Shown one piece after another: positions 28,756 through 36,938 of a stretch of 64,000 bases of DNA. This DNA comes from Comamonadaceae bacterium (GTDB lineage Bacteria > Pseudomonadota > Gammaproteobacteria > Burkholderiales > Burkholderiaceae_C), in the NCBI GenBank assembly GCA_947373185.1, contig CANBWP010000010.1:1-64000 (forward strand), in the 5' to 3' direction. Each line of letters begins with the position of its first letter. Position 1 is the first letter of the stretch. Below the pieces are notes generated by a model, which worked only from the letters and a program-made list of their open reading frames with translations, was not told where the DNA came from and searched no databases. The translations under genes and the position numbers were made by a program.

Positions 28756-29700
28756 ATGAACGCACGTACCGAACCTGAAATGCTGCATCACTTGAGCAAC
28801 GCCCACCTGGACGCCCTTGAAGAAGAAACCATCTTCATTTTGCGCGAAGTGGCTGCAGCCTTTGAACGCCCCACTCTGCTTTTTTCTGGCGGCAAAGACT
28901 CCTTGGTCATGTTGAAATGCGCTGAGAAAGCCTTTGTTGACACTCAAAAAGGCGGCCGCATTCCCTACCCTTTGCTCATGATTGACACGGGTCACAACTT
29001 TCCAGAAGTGACTGACTTTCGTGATTTCCGCGCCAATGAGTTAGGTGCTGAACTGATCGTTCGAAGTGTTGAAGACTCGATGAAACGCGGCACCGTTCGT
29101 CTGGCGCATCCTGGCGAATCACGCAATGTTCACCAGTCGGTCACGCTGCTCGAAGCCATTGAAGAATTCAAGTTTGATGCACTCATTGGCGGCGCCCGCC
29201 GCGATGAAGAAAAAGCACGTGCCAAAGAACGCATCTTCAGCCACCGCGACAGCTTTGGCCAATGGCAGCCAAAATCTCAACGGCCTGAGTTATGGTCTCT
29301 GTTCAACACCAAATTGCAGCCAGGTGAGCACTTCCGTGTGTTCCCTATTTCCAACTGGACCGAGCTGGATGTTTGGCAATACATTGCCCGTGAAAACATT
29401 GCACTGCCTTCTATTTATTACACCCACCCACGTGAAGTGGTCGACCGCCGCGGCTTGTTGGTTCCGGTCACCGAACTCACACCCCCCAAAGATGGCGAAA
29501 CCGTTCAAGTGCGCGACGTGCGCTTTCGAACTGTGGGTGACATCACCTGCACTTGCCCCGTAGAAAGCACAGCGGCCACCCCTGAAGAAATTGTGATTGA
29601 AACATTGGCCGCCGAAGTCAGCGAACGCGGCGCCACGCGCATGGACGACAAGACCTCGGAAGCCTCCATGGAAAAACGGAAAAAAGACGGATATTTCTAA
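28756..29700 (+). CDS. cysD: Sulfate adenylyltransferase small subunit
   Basis: 314-residue ATP sulfurylase subunit with the PP-loop LLFSGGKDSLVMLK and the family ending DDKTSEASMEKRKKDGYF. It forms APS from sulfate and ATP together with the GTPase CysN. The frame is open upstream within cysH, but the ATG at 28756 gives the conserved N-terminus. The stop TAA abuts the cysN ATG with no gap. Confidence 0.95.
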   Translation: MNARTEPEMLHHLSNAHLDALEEETIFILREVAAAFERPTLLFSGGKDSLVMLKCAEKAFVDTQKGGRIPYPLLMIDTGHNFPEVTDFRDFRANELGAELIVRSVEDSMKRGTVRLAHPGESRNVHQSVTLLEAIEEFKFDALIGGARRDEEKARAKERIFSHRDSFGQWQPKSQRPELWSLFNTKLQPGEHFRVFPISNWTELDVWQYIARENIALPSIYYTHPREVVDRRGLLVPVTELTPPKDGETVQVRDVRFRTVGDITCTCPVESTAATPEEIVIETLAAEVSERGATRMDDKTSEASMEKRKKDGYF

Positions 29701-30984
29701 ATGAGCAACGACACTCTGACGCTGCAACACAGCGCCCTCAAATTCATCACTTGCGGTTCGGTTGACGATGGCAAGAGCACCCTCATTGGCCGCTTGTTGG
29801 TTGACACCAAAGCCGTGTTGCAAGACCACCTGGCAGGCGTTCAACGTCAAGGCGAGACTGACTTGGCATTGCTGACGGACGGCCTGTCGGCGGAGCGTGA
29901 GCAAGGCATCACCATCGATGTGGCTTACCGTTACTTCAGCACTGAAGCACGCAAGTTCATCATTGGCGACGCGCCAGGCCACGAGCAATACACCCGCAAC
30001 ATGGTGACCGCAGCTTCAAGCGCTGACGCTGCTGTGGTCTTGGTCGATGCCACCAAACTCGATTGGAAAAATATCAAGCTGAATTTGCTGCCGCAAACGC
30101 GCCGTCACAGTTTGCTGTTGAAACTGTTGCGTGTGCCTTCTGTCGTCTTTGCCATCAACAAACTCGATGCCGTGGAAAACGCCGCTTTGGCCTATCAACA
30201 CATTCAAGGGGCTTTGGCCAAATTTGCCAATGAAGCCGGTATTCAAGTTCAGGCATGGGTCCCCATTTCAGCCCTCAAGGGCTGGAACGTGGTGGACAGG
30301 CAAGCCGACTGGTGCGGCTATACAGGCCCAAGCTTGTTGCAAATTTTGGAAACATTGCCCAGCACGCCTGCTGAAGCCGATGTGGCCATGGCGTTTCCGG
30401 TCCAATGGGTTGAAAAATTCCATGACTCCAACGTCACGCACCAAGGCCGTCGTGTTTTCTGGGGTCGTGTGGCCACTGGCACTTTGAACGTCGGACAAAG
30501 TGTTCGCGTATTTCCTAGTGGCCAAAGCGCTACGGTGGCTCAGGTTTTGTCGGCAACACGACAAGACACATCTAGCATCACTGGCCAAAGTGCTGGCGTG
30601 GTGTTGGACCGTGAAGTTGATGTCTCGCGCGGCGATTGGCTGGTAGCGAACGACTCACCCCTGGAGGGGCAGCGTCAAATGGACGCGACGGTGGCTTGGA
30701 TGGACGACGAGCCTCTGGTGGCTGGCCGCCTTTACTGGGCTTTGCATGGCCATCGCTGGGTCAAAGCCAAAGTCCAACGGGTGGTGCACCGCCTCAACAT
30801 CAACACCTTGGCTGAAGAAGATGCCACCGAATTGCCGGCCAATTCAGTGGGACACGTGACCTTGGCCTTTCAAGAACCCCTGATGACGATGCCTTTTGCC
30901 CAATCGCGCATTTTGGGCGCCCTCATTTTGGTTGACACGGCCAGTCACAAAACCTCAGGCGCTGTGCTGGTTAATCAAGGTTGA
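29701..30984 (+). CDS. cysN: Sulfate adenylyltransferase large subunit (GTPase)
   Basis: 427-residue EF-Tu-like GTPase that drives APS formation. G1 GSVDDGKSTLIGRLL, G3 DAPGHEQYTRNM and G4 NKLD are present, followed by beta-barrel domains. There is no C-terminal CysC kinase domain, consistent with the APS-reductase route. It is the last gene of the cys operon. A near-perfect palindrome and then fdxA follow. Confidence 0.95.
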   Translation: MSNDTLTLQHSALKFITCGSVDDGKSTLIGRLLVDTKAVLQDHLAGVQRQGETDLALLTDGLSAEREQGITIDVAYRYFSTEARKFIIGDAPGHEQYTRNMVTAASSADAAVVLVDATKLDWKNIKLNLLPQTRRHSLLLKLLRVPSVVFAINKLDAVENAALAYQHIQGALAKFANEAGIQVQAWVPISALKGWNVVDRQADWCGYTGPSLLQILETLPSTPAEADVAMAFPVQWVEKFHDSNVTHQGRRVFWGRVATGTLNVGQSVRVFPSGQSATVAQVLSATRQDTSSITGQSAGVVLDREVDVSRGDWLVANDSPLEGQRQMDATVAWMDDEPLVAGRLYWALHGHRWVKAKVQRVVHRLNINTLAEEDATELPANSVGHVTLAFQEPLMTMPFAQSRILGALILVDTASHKTSGAVLVNQG

Positions 30985-31011
30985 CCGTCAGTTCTGCCTT
31001 AAAATCTACAT

Positions 31012-31037
31012 TTTCTCGGGCAAATTTGTCCGAGAAA
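31012..31037. promoter_or_regulatory. 26-bp near-perfect palindrome upstream of fdxA
   Basis: TTTCTCGGGCAAA (31012-31024) is followed directly by TTTGTCCGAGAAA (31025-31037), complementary except one position that would be a G-U pair in RNA. It lies 35 bp before fdxA. No T run follows, so it is not an ordinary terminator. It could be an operator, an mRNA stabiliser at the cysN 3' end, or a 5' leader hairpin of fdxA. Confidence 0.55.
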
Positions 31038-31072
31038 CGCATCAGCCCCAGCCCTAGAACAAGCAAATTGTC

Positions 31073-31402
31073 ATGACCCACGTTGTTTCTGAATCCTGTA
31101 TCCGCTGCAAATACACCGACTGTGTGGATGTTTGCCCTGTGGACTGCTTCCGTGAAGGCCCCAACTTCCTCACCATTGACCCAGACGAGTGCATCGACTG
31201 CGCAGTTTGCATTCCCGAATGCCCGGTCAATGCCATCTATGCTGAAGAAGACTTACCTGCCGACCAAGTGCACATGACCCAACTCAACGCTGAGCTGGCC
31301 CTGTTGCCCACATGGAAAAGCATCACCAAGCGCAAAGCACCCATGGCAGATGCCGACGAGTGGAAAGACAAGACTGGCAAACTGAGCGAGTTGCAACGTT
31401 GA
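31073..31402 (+). CDS. fdxA: 7Fe ferredoxin FdxA
   Basis: 109-residue electron carrier with one [3Fe-4S] and one [4Fe-4S] cluster. The cysteines occur in [18 protein letters not shown] and [17 protein letters not shown], the Azotobacter FdI-like pattern. The C-terminal tail (about residues 60-109) is the usual extension. It overlaps the following reductase gene by 4 bp (TTGA), so the two are made together. Position right after the cys operon suggests a role as electron donor to CysI, which is inference. Confidence 0.94.
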   Translation: MTHVVSESCIRCKYTDCVDVCPVDCFREGPNFLTIDPDECIDCAVCIPECPVNAIYAEEDLPADQVHMTQLNAELALLPTWKSITKRKAPMADADEWKDKTGKLSELQR

Positions 31403-32427
31403 TTCACACGGAAGCCTTGATCATTGGGGCTGGCCCTGTGGGCCTGTTCCAAGCGTTTCAGCTAGGGCTTCAAGATATCCGCTGCCATGTGGTCGATGCT
31501 TTGCCACAGGTGGGCGGACAATGTGTTGAGCTGTACGCCAACAAACCCATTTACGATATTCCCGGCATTCCGCTTTGCACCGGTCAGGAACTCATTGACC
31601 AACTGCAAATCCAAATCAAACCTTTTGCGCCCCACTTTCACCTCCAACAATTGGTGAGTCAGCTGCATGCAAGGGAAGATGGACAGTGGCACGTGCAAAC
31701 CGACAAAGGCACTCAATTCATCGCCACGACGGTCTTCATTGCCGCAGGCGTAGGCGCCTTTGTCCAACGCGGTCTTAGCCTGCCAGGCTTTGATGAGCTC
31801 TTAGGTCAGCACATTTTTCATGTGGCGCCAAACACAAGCGTTTTCAAAGGCAAACACTTGGTGGTGCTGGGTGACAACGATGCTGCCTTAGAAGCCTGCG
31901 CGCAATGGCGACAAGGTCCTCATGCTGCTGCCAGCGTATCTTTGGTTCACCGCCGAGACCAGTTTCAAGCAATCCCAGAAGCCGTCGAAGACATGCGTCA
32001 ATCATGCGCCAGTCATGCCATGCGCTTTGTTGCAGGCCAGCCCACGGGATTGGTTCAAACCGATGGCCACCTGTCTGGCCTTGAAATTCTCAATGCAAAC
32101 GGCGAATCAGAAATTCTGCGGGCTGATGCTTTACTTCTATGCCTGGGTGTTTCACCCAAACTCGGCCCCATCAGCAATTGGGGCCTGGCCATGGAACGCA
32201 AACAGTTGCTCGTGAATACCGAGTGCTATGCCACGCAGGCACCTGGCATCTTTGCCGTGGGTGATATCAACACTTACCCGGGGAAGAAAAAGCTCATCGT
32301 GTGCGGGTTTCACGAGGCCACCTTGGCCGCCTTTGGGGCTTCGGCCTTGTTGCATCCTGATCAAAAAACCCTGCTTCAATACACAACAACGTCCTCACAC
32401 CTGCACAAACTCTTGGGCGTGTCGTAG
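31399..32427 (+). CDS. Ferredoxin-NADP+ reductase, thioredoxin reductase-like type
   Basis: 342-residue flavoprotein with FAD motif [23 protein letters not shown] motif [16 protein letters not shown] (a degenerate GxGxxA) and C-terminal [25 protein letters not shown]. It lacks the redox CxxC of thioredoxin reductases and matches the FNR group typified by Bacillus YumC and Chlorobium FNR. The start must be a TTG at 31399, overlapping the fdxA stop, because homology begins at once ([12 protein letters not shown]). This is the second ferredoxin reductase in the window besides fpr. Confidence 0.92.
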   Translation: MIHTEALIIGAGPVGLFQAFQLGLQDIRCHVVDALPQVGGQCVELYANKPIYDIPGIPLCTGQELIDQLQIQIKPFAPHFHLQQLVSQLHAREDGQWHVQTDKGTQFIATTVFIAAGVGAFVQRGLSLPGFDELLGQHIFHVAPNTSVFKGKHLVVLGDNDAALEACAQWRQGPHAAASVSLVHRRDQFQAIPEAVEDMRQSCASHAMRFVAGQPTGLVQTDGHLSGLEILNANGESEILRADALLLCLGVSPKLGPISNWGLAMERKQLLVNTECYATQAPGIFAVGDINTYPGKKKLIVCGFHEATLAAFGASALLHPDQKTLLQYTTTSSHLHKLLGVS

Positions 32428-32464
32428 AATCCACTTCGTTCTTGTAAATCCTGTTTGCAAGCAC

Positions 32465-32552
32465 ATCCGCTAGGGGTGTTTTGGCTGAAAAGCCAAGACT
32501 GAGAAAGTCCCTTTGAACCTGATTGAGGTAATCCTCGCGCAGGGAAGCTTGT
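32465..32552 (+). ncRNA. TPP riboswitch (THI element)
   Basis: The conserved thi-box segments appear in order: AGGGGTG (32472-32478), CTGAGA followed by a pyrimidine-rich CCCTTTGAACCTGAT, the GAGGTAATCCTCG hairpin, and CGCAGGGAAGC at the 3' side. Together these make a full thiamin-pyrophosphate aptamer. It sits 80-170 bp ahead of the TonB-dependent receptor start, on its strand. A small hairpin, GGCAAT/ATTGCC, follows and may belong to the expression platform. Control is expected to be repression by TPP. Confidence 0.95.
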
Positions 32553-32633
32553 CTAAACAACGAGGCAATCACTCAATTGCCATCATCCGTTGAATGATCC
32601 AGCCGACCTGCCATTTCGTTGAAGGAAAACGCA

Positions 32634-34748
32634 ATGGCACACCATTTGCCAAAATTTACATATCCAGCTTTGCTGTTGATCAGCGCGTCTGCACTGGCCC
32701 AAAACAACACCGTCTTGGTCACCAGTCCTGCTGCCCAACAAGTCAGTGGTTTTGACAACCTCAGTTTACGAGAAGCGCCCTTCAGCGCCACCAACGTGGA
32801 CAACGCAACGCTGCGCGATATAGGTGCCCAAAGAATTTCAGATGCTTTGCGTTTGGACTCGTCTGTCACAGACAGCTACAACTCCCCCGCATACTGGGAC
32901 ATGTTGAGTGTGCGAGGCTTCACCCTAGACAATCGCTACAACTATCGCCGCGAGGGCTTGCCCATCAATGCCGAAACCATGATTCCCATGGACAACAAAG
33001 AGCGCATTGAACTCTTCAAGGGCACCAGTGGCATTCAAGCTGGGACCAGTGCGCCGGGAGGCCTGGCCAACTATGTGGTGAAGCGTCCGCCCAATTCAGC
33101 AGAAGGCAGCGTTCGCAATCTGACACTGAGCTATGGCAATGGCAACAACAGCTCAACCGCCCTCGACCTGGGCGGACGCTATGGTGACAACAATGCCATG
33201 GGCTACCGAGTGAATGCGGCCTATGAAGACCTCAACCCTTACATTCAAAACGCACAAGGTCACCGCCAACTCTTGGCCTTGGCCATGGACTGGCGCCTGA
33301 ATGCCAACACCCGTTTGGAATGGGAACTTGAAAGCAGTCAACGCCAACAAGTTGGCGTCAATGCGGCCAGCTTGACTGGCAACACAGTCCCCTCACCTGC
33401 CTACAGTCAAAACAATTTTTCCAAACAAAGCTGGACCTTGCCCGGCGTGTTTGAGGGTTTGACTGGCAGCATGCGCCTGAAGCAACGCCTGGCAAACAAT
33501 TGGCTGTGGACCACCCAAGTAGGCGTCCAGCGTTTGAAGACAGATGACCGCTTGAGCTTTGCATACGGCTGCTATGCCGAAGGCAACTACGATCGCTTTT
33601 GCAGCGACAAAACATTTGATCTGTACGACTACCGAAGTGAAAACGAGCGTCGCACGAACGATGTCTTGCAAACTGAATTGACGGGGCAAGTTCAATTCGC
33701 AGGCCTGCAGCATGACGTGACATTCTCTTGGTTGCGTCAACGCCAAATCGATGTGCTCTCGCCCATGCAAGCCTACAACTATGCTGGTACTGGCAGCTTG
33801 ACCGGTGTGGGCGACAGTGCCGCAGCGCCAGAACCTTATGACCTGAATACCAACAGGCAAGAATACTCGACAGAGCTCAGCGTTAAAGACCGCATTCACG
33901 TTCATCCGTTTGCAGATCTCTGGTTGGGCTTGCGCACAAGCCAGATTCAGCGCAACAGCCAACGCACCGATGGCAGTCAAGCCACGCACGACGAACGCAC
34001 CTTCACCACGCCATGGTTGGCCTTCAGCCACAAGTTGCCTCTCAACACAACGGGATACATCAGTTACGGTCAAGGCGTCGAAGCCCAAGTCACACCCAAC
34101 CGCAGCCGCTATACCAACGCGGGCGTGGCATTGCCATCGGCCAAGAGCACGCAAAAAGAATTGGGGTTCAAAGGCGCCGACGATCAGTGGTTGTGGAGCG
34201 CGACAGTCTTTGACATGACCCGACCAGTTTGGGGTGACCAAGGCGCATGCGATGAAGCCAACACCTGCACCCGAAAATTGGATGGCATGGCAGAACACAA
34301 AGGCTTAGAGTTAGGCATGGGTTACCGAAGCAAGCAATGGAAGATTGACACAGCGGCCACATGGCTTCATGCGAACCGCGCGGATGCCAACATTGACCCC
34401 ACCCAAAATGGTCAACGTCCCTTGAATGTGCCAGCCTTGGTTGTTCGTGCCGCGTTGGAATACCGTTGGGCCCAAGTACCTGGCCTGCGCACTTCTCTGC
34501 GCATCAGTCATGAAGGTCAACGCGATTTGATGGAAGGTGGCGCCATGACATTGCCCGGTTGGACCACCGCAGATTTGGCTGTCCACTACAGCACCAAAGT
34601 AGCGGGTCAAGATACCGACTGGACACTGGCTGTGGAGAACGCAACCAACCTCGTCTATTGGAGAGAGTCGCCCAAGCAATACGGGCATTACTACTTGTAT
34701 GCGGGAGCGCCACGGAATTTTCGCTTGACGGTTCGGACTCTTTTCTGA
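32634..34748 (+). CDS. TonB-dependent outer-membrane receptor under a TPP riboswitch
   Basis: 704 residues: signal peptide 1-23 (MAHHLPKFTYPALLLISASALAQ), N-terminal plug (about 40-165, with DNKERIELFKGTSGIQAGTSAPGGLANYV), 22-strand type barrel, and terminal Phe as needed for BAM assembly. The sequence resembles siderophore receptors, but TPP-riboswitch control points to uptake of thiamin, its phosphates or a precursor. A TTG at 32619 is in frame, but GAAGGA at 32620-32626 serves the ATG at 32634. It stands alone, with no inner-membrane transporter beside it. Confidence 0.92.
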   Translation: MAHHLPKFTYPALLLISASALAQNNTVLVTSPAAQQVSGFDNLSLREAPFSATNVDNATLRDIGAQRISDALRLDSSVTDSYNSPAYWDMLSVRGFTLDNRYNYRREGLPINAETMIPMDNKERIELFKGTSGIQAGTSAPGGLANYVVKRPPNSAEGSVRNLTLSYGNGNNSSTALDLGGRYGDNNAMGYRVNAAYEDLNPYIQNAQGHRQLLALAMDWRLNANTRLEWELESSQRQQVGVNAASLTGNTVPSPAYSQNNFSKQSWTLPGVFEGLTGSMRLKQRLANNWLWTTQVGVQRLKTDDRLSFAYGCYAEGNYDRFCSDKTFDLYDYRSENERRTNDVLQTELTGQVQFAGLQHDVTFSWLRQRQIDVLSPMQAYNYAGTGSLTGVGDSAAAPEPYDLNTNRQEYSTELSVKDRIHVHPFADLWLGLRTSQIQRNSQRTDGSQATHDERTFTTPWLAFSHKLPLNTTGYISYGQGVEAQVTPNRSRYTNAGVALPSAKSTQKELGFKGADDQWLWSATVFDMTRPVWGDQGACDEANTCTRKLDGMAEHKGLELGMGYRSKQWKIDTAATWLHANRADANIDPTQNGQRPLNVPALVVRAALEYRWAQVPGLRTSLRISHEGQRDLMEGGAMTLPGWTTADLAVHYSTKVAGQDTDWTLAVENATNLVYWRESPKQYGHYYLYAGAPRNFRLTVRTLF

Positions 34749-34796
34749 TCTTTTTGACAACTGCGATTGAAGTCCTTTTTAAGAGAAAATCCCAAC

Positions 34797-35069
34797 ATGA
34801 ATGATGCAACAAGCGCCAATGAACAGCCGCGAAATCCTCTTCATGGCTTGACCCTTGAGGCCATTGTCAGCAGTCTTCATGAGCATTACGGATGGACAGA
34901 ACTGGGGCAACGGATTCCGATCCGTTGTTTCATCCAAGATCCCAGCATCAGTTCCAGTTTGAAATTTTTGCGCAAAACACCCTGGGCCAGGGACAAAGTC
35001 GAAGGACTGTACTTGTTCATGTTGAGAGAGAAACGGCGGTATGACGGCCGACATGGCGAACAGGCTTGA
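34797..35069 (+). CDS. VF530 family DNA-binding protein (DUF2132)
   Basis: 90 residues containing [33 protein letters not shown] and [17 protein letters not shown], diagnostic of the small VF530/DUF2132 family. The Aliivibrio fischeri member has a DNA-binding-like fold, but the cellular role is unknown. The frame is open 30 bp upstream, but the ATG at 34797 is preferred by homology. It lies 48 bp after the receptor gene and could be read from the same transcript. Confidence 0.9.
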   Translation: MNDATSANEQPRNPLHGLTLEAIVSSLHEHYGWTELGQRIPIRCFIQDPSISSSLKFLRKTPWARDKVEGLYLFMLREKRRYDGRHGEQA

Positions 35070-35131
35070 AGACGAGTCTCTGTGACGAAGCCCTTCATGT
35101 TGAGGTTTGGGGAAAAAAACCTTTTACCCTT

Positions 35132-35160
35132 TAAAACTCGCAGATTTTTTTGCTACAATG
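35132..35160 (+). promoter_or_regulatory. Probable promoter of tRNA-Asn
   Basis: The -10 candidate TACAAT (35155-35160) stands 17 bp after TTAAAA (35132-35137), in an AT-rich stretch followed by GCGAGG. This GCTACAATGCGAGG arrangement is common ahead of stable RNA genes in this family. An 80-bp leader then precedes the tRNA. Confidence 0.55.
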
Positions 35161-35240
35161 CGAGGCTTAGCGAAACACACAGTCGCTCTTTGTCCTAAAG
35201 ACTGAGATTTTTTGTGTACTTTTTGCTAGCAACCGAATAT

Positions 35241-35316
35241 TCCTCGATAGCTCAGTCGGTAGAGCGCCGGACTGTTAATCCGTAGGTCCCTGGTTCGAGC
35301 CCAGGTCGAGGAGCCA
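35241..35316 (+). tRNA. tRNA-Asn (GTT)
   Basis: 76-nt cloverleaf with encoded CCA. Acceptor arms TCCTCGA (35241-35247) and TCGAGGA (35306-35312) pair fully, the D stem is GCTC/GAGC, the anticodon loop CTGTTAA gives GTT, and the T arm is CCTGGTTCGAGCCCAGG. Confidence 0.97.
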
Positions 35317-35323
35317 AACAATG

Positions 35324-35359
35324 AAAAAGGGTTACGTGAAAACGTAGCCCTTTTTTTTT
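35324..35359 (+). terminator. Intrinsic terminator after tRNA-Asn
   Basis: AAAGGGTTACGT pairs with ACGTAGCCCTTT across a GAAA loop, with one G-U, followed by nine T. It is a strong Rho-independent terminator for the tRNA transcript. Confidence 0.93.
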
Positions 35360-35492
35360 GTCTTAGCGACTGTCAGAAACTCATGACAGGTCAGCCTCAG
35401 ACAACGCAGGCGACAACTTCAAATACGCGTATTAGAATTTCGCAAGCCCTAAGATTTAACTTGTCTTAGCCAATCTCAAAGGTGAATCAGGC

Positions 35493-36137
35493 ATGTGCAT
35501 CAACTTCACCCCCACCCAAAGAGCCCCTTGGGTAAAGGGTCACTTTGGCATTGATTTACCCACATCCAATTACCCTGCCGAGACGTATCCTGGCTATGCA
35601 GCCCCCATCGTTGTCCAAAGCCAAAAGACCGGCAGAATTGCTTGCGGTTTGGCACGTTTTGGTTTGATCCCCCCCTGGGCCAAAGACGACAAAATCAGCC
35701 GTCACACCTACAACGCCAGAAGTGAAACGGCCAAAGACAAACCCAGCTATCGGGCCGCATGGCGGCAGCGTCAATATGGCATCGCATTGGTCGACAACTT
35801 CTTTGAGCCTAACTATGCGACAGGCAAAGCTGAACGTTGGCTCATCGAATCAAAATCAAGAGAGCCATTGGGTATTGCCAGCCTTTGGGAAACATGGGCA
35901 GACCCCAGCACAGGTGAAGTCGTGACCAGCTTCACCATGCTCACTGTCAATGCAGATGCGCATCCTGTGATGAACCAGTTTCACAAGCCTGGCGATGAAA
36001 AAAGAACCCCCCTCGTCCTGAGCCCGCAACAATATGAGGCATGGCTGAGTGCCGATCAAGCCCAAGCCATGCGCATGATGACTTTAGAGCACATGCCCCA
36101 ACTGCACAGTCAACCTTTCACATCCATTCGCTCATGA
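35493..36137 (+). CDS. SRAP domain protein (HMCES/YedK family)
   Basis: 214 residues. SRAP proteins cover abasic sites in single-stranded DNA by linking through Cys2. The start here is MCINF, with Cys2 retained but the usual MCGR replaced as in the Burkholderiales subgroup. The conserved NARSETAKDKPSYRAAW and NADAHPVMNQFHKPGDEKRTP, with the catalytic His region, are present. The ATG must be at 35493 because Cys2 has to follow it. The stop overlaps the truncated globin start as ATGA. Confidence 0.92.
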   Translation: MCINFTPTQRAPWVKGHFGIDLPTSNYPAETYPGYAAPIVVQSQKTGRIACGLARFGLIPPWAKDDKISRHTYNARSETAKDKPSYRAAWRQRQYGIALVDNFFEPNYATGKAERWLIESKSREPLGIASLWETWADPSTGEVVTSFTMLTVNADAHPVMNQFHKPGDEKRTPLVLSPQQYEAWLSADQAQAMRMMTLEHMPQLHSQPFTSIRS

Positions 36138-36529
36138 ATTCTGAACCATCAACCCGCACACCTTACGATTTGATCGGTGGAGAAAATGCGCTCAAGCAAT
36201 TGGTTCACCGTTTTTATGAACTGATGGACCAATTGCCTGAGGCTCACGACGTTCGAAAAATTCACCCGGAAAATCTGGCTGGGAGTGAATTGATGCTCTT
36301 TGAGTATTTGTCAGGTTGGTTGGGCGGCCCCAATTTGTACATTGCCAAAAAAGGGCATCCACGATTGCGGATGCGGCATGCGCCATATGCCATTGGTCCT
36401 AGAGAAAGAGATCAATGGATGCTCTGCATGCAGCAGTCATTGACGGAACAAGTGATGGACGAAGGATTTCGCGAAGCACTGATCCAGCAGTTCAGCGAAT
36501 TGGCCTCACACATGATCAATGCACATTGA
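36134..36529 (+). CDS. Truncated hemoglobin, group II
   Basis: 131-residue 2-over-2 globin. TyrB10 is Tyr28 in HRFYELM, the proximal His F8 is His82 in RMRHAPYAIG, and the group II Trp G8 is Trp95 in RDQWMLCM. The family binds oxygen, NO or peroxide and is linked to oxidative or nitrosative stress. Its start overlaps the SRAP stop by 4 bp, so the two are co-translated. Confidence 0.92.
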   Translation: MNSEPSTRTPYDLIGGENALKQLVHRFYELMDQLPEAHDVRKIHPENLAGSELMLFEYLSGWLGGPNLYIAKKGHPRLRMRHAPYAIGPRERDQWMLCMQQSLTEQVMDEGFREALIQQFSELASHMINAH

Positions 36530-36615
36530 CAGAGGCAATAGGCCTTGCCCTAGCAGACGCTAGAAATGTCCAGGTTCAAGGCAAAGTTAGGCATTGAGTT
36601 TGCTTACGGTAGCAG

Positions 36616-36655
36616 TTCAATCTCTGCCGAAGGCATAGAAGGACGTGAGATTGAA
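36616..36655. other. Structured inverted repeat at the 3' side of the rubredoxin gene
   Basis: TTCAATCTC (36616-36624) and GAGATTGAA (36647-36655) pair perfectly. The intervening 22 bases contain a second small hairpin, TGCC-GAA-GGCA. The element lies just past the rubredoxin stop (minus strand) and before the convergent globin gene. No T run is evident on either strand, so it may act as an mRNA 3'-end stabiliser or Rho-independent stop without a U tract. Confidence 0.45.
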
Positions 36656-36657
36656 GT

Positions 36658-36831
36658 TTAAATTTCAACGACTTCAAAGTCAGCCTTGGAAACACCGCAT
36701 TCAGGGCAAGTCCAATCTTCGGGCACATCAGCCCAGAGTGTTCCGGGCGCGATGCCGTCTTCCATACTTCCAGCAGCCTCGTCGTAAACGAAGCCACAAA
36801 CGATGCAAATGTATGTTTTTAAATGGGTCAT
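36658..36831 (-). CDS. Rubredoxin
   Basis: 57-residue iron protein whose four Cys ligands are in YICIVCGFVYDE and WTCPECGVSKADFE, the two CxxC knuckles of rubredoxins. The middle EDGIAPGTLWADVPEDW is also diagnostic. It carries electrons for oxygenases or alkane/peroxide metabolism in the cytoplasm. A start two codons upstream (36837, adding Met-Ser) is equally possible, and neither has a clear Shine-Dalgarno. It converges on the globin gene. It is easily missed because of its length. Confidence 0.93.
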   Translation of the reverse strand: MTHLKTYICIVCGFVYDEAAGSMEDGIAPGTLWADVPEDWTCPECGVSKADFEVVEI

Positions 36832-36938
36832 GCTCATGATGAAATTTCGATGAAAAAAATGAATAGAAAGTTACGACAACCTTAGGCCGCAGCCATGACT
36901 TTATCGAGTTGAATTTGGCAGTGCTTGGCGTGACGTTC

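Noticed and set aside
31399-32427. Thioredoxin reductase
   Set aside because: The redox-active CxxC of thioredoxin reductases is absent and the gene is fused by overlap to a ferredoxin gene, which fits a ferredoxin-NADP reductase.
33393-34298. A 301-codon minus-strand frame opposite the TonB-dependent receptor
   Set aside because: It is antisense to a continuous receptor sequence and has low-complexity composition without motifs.
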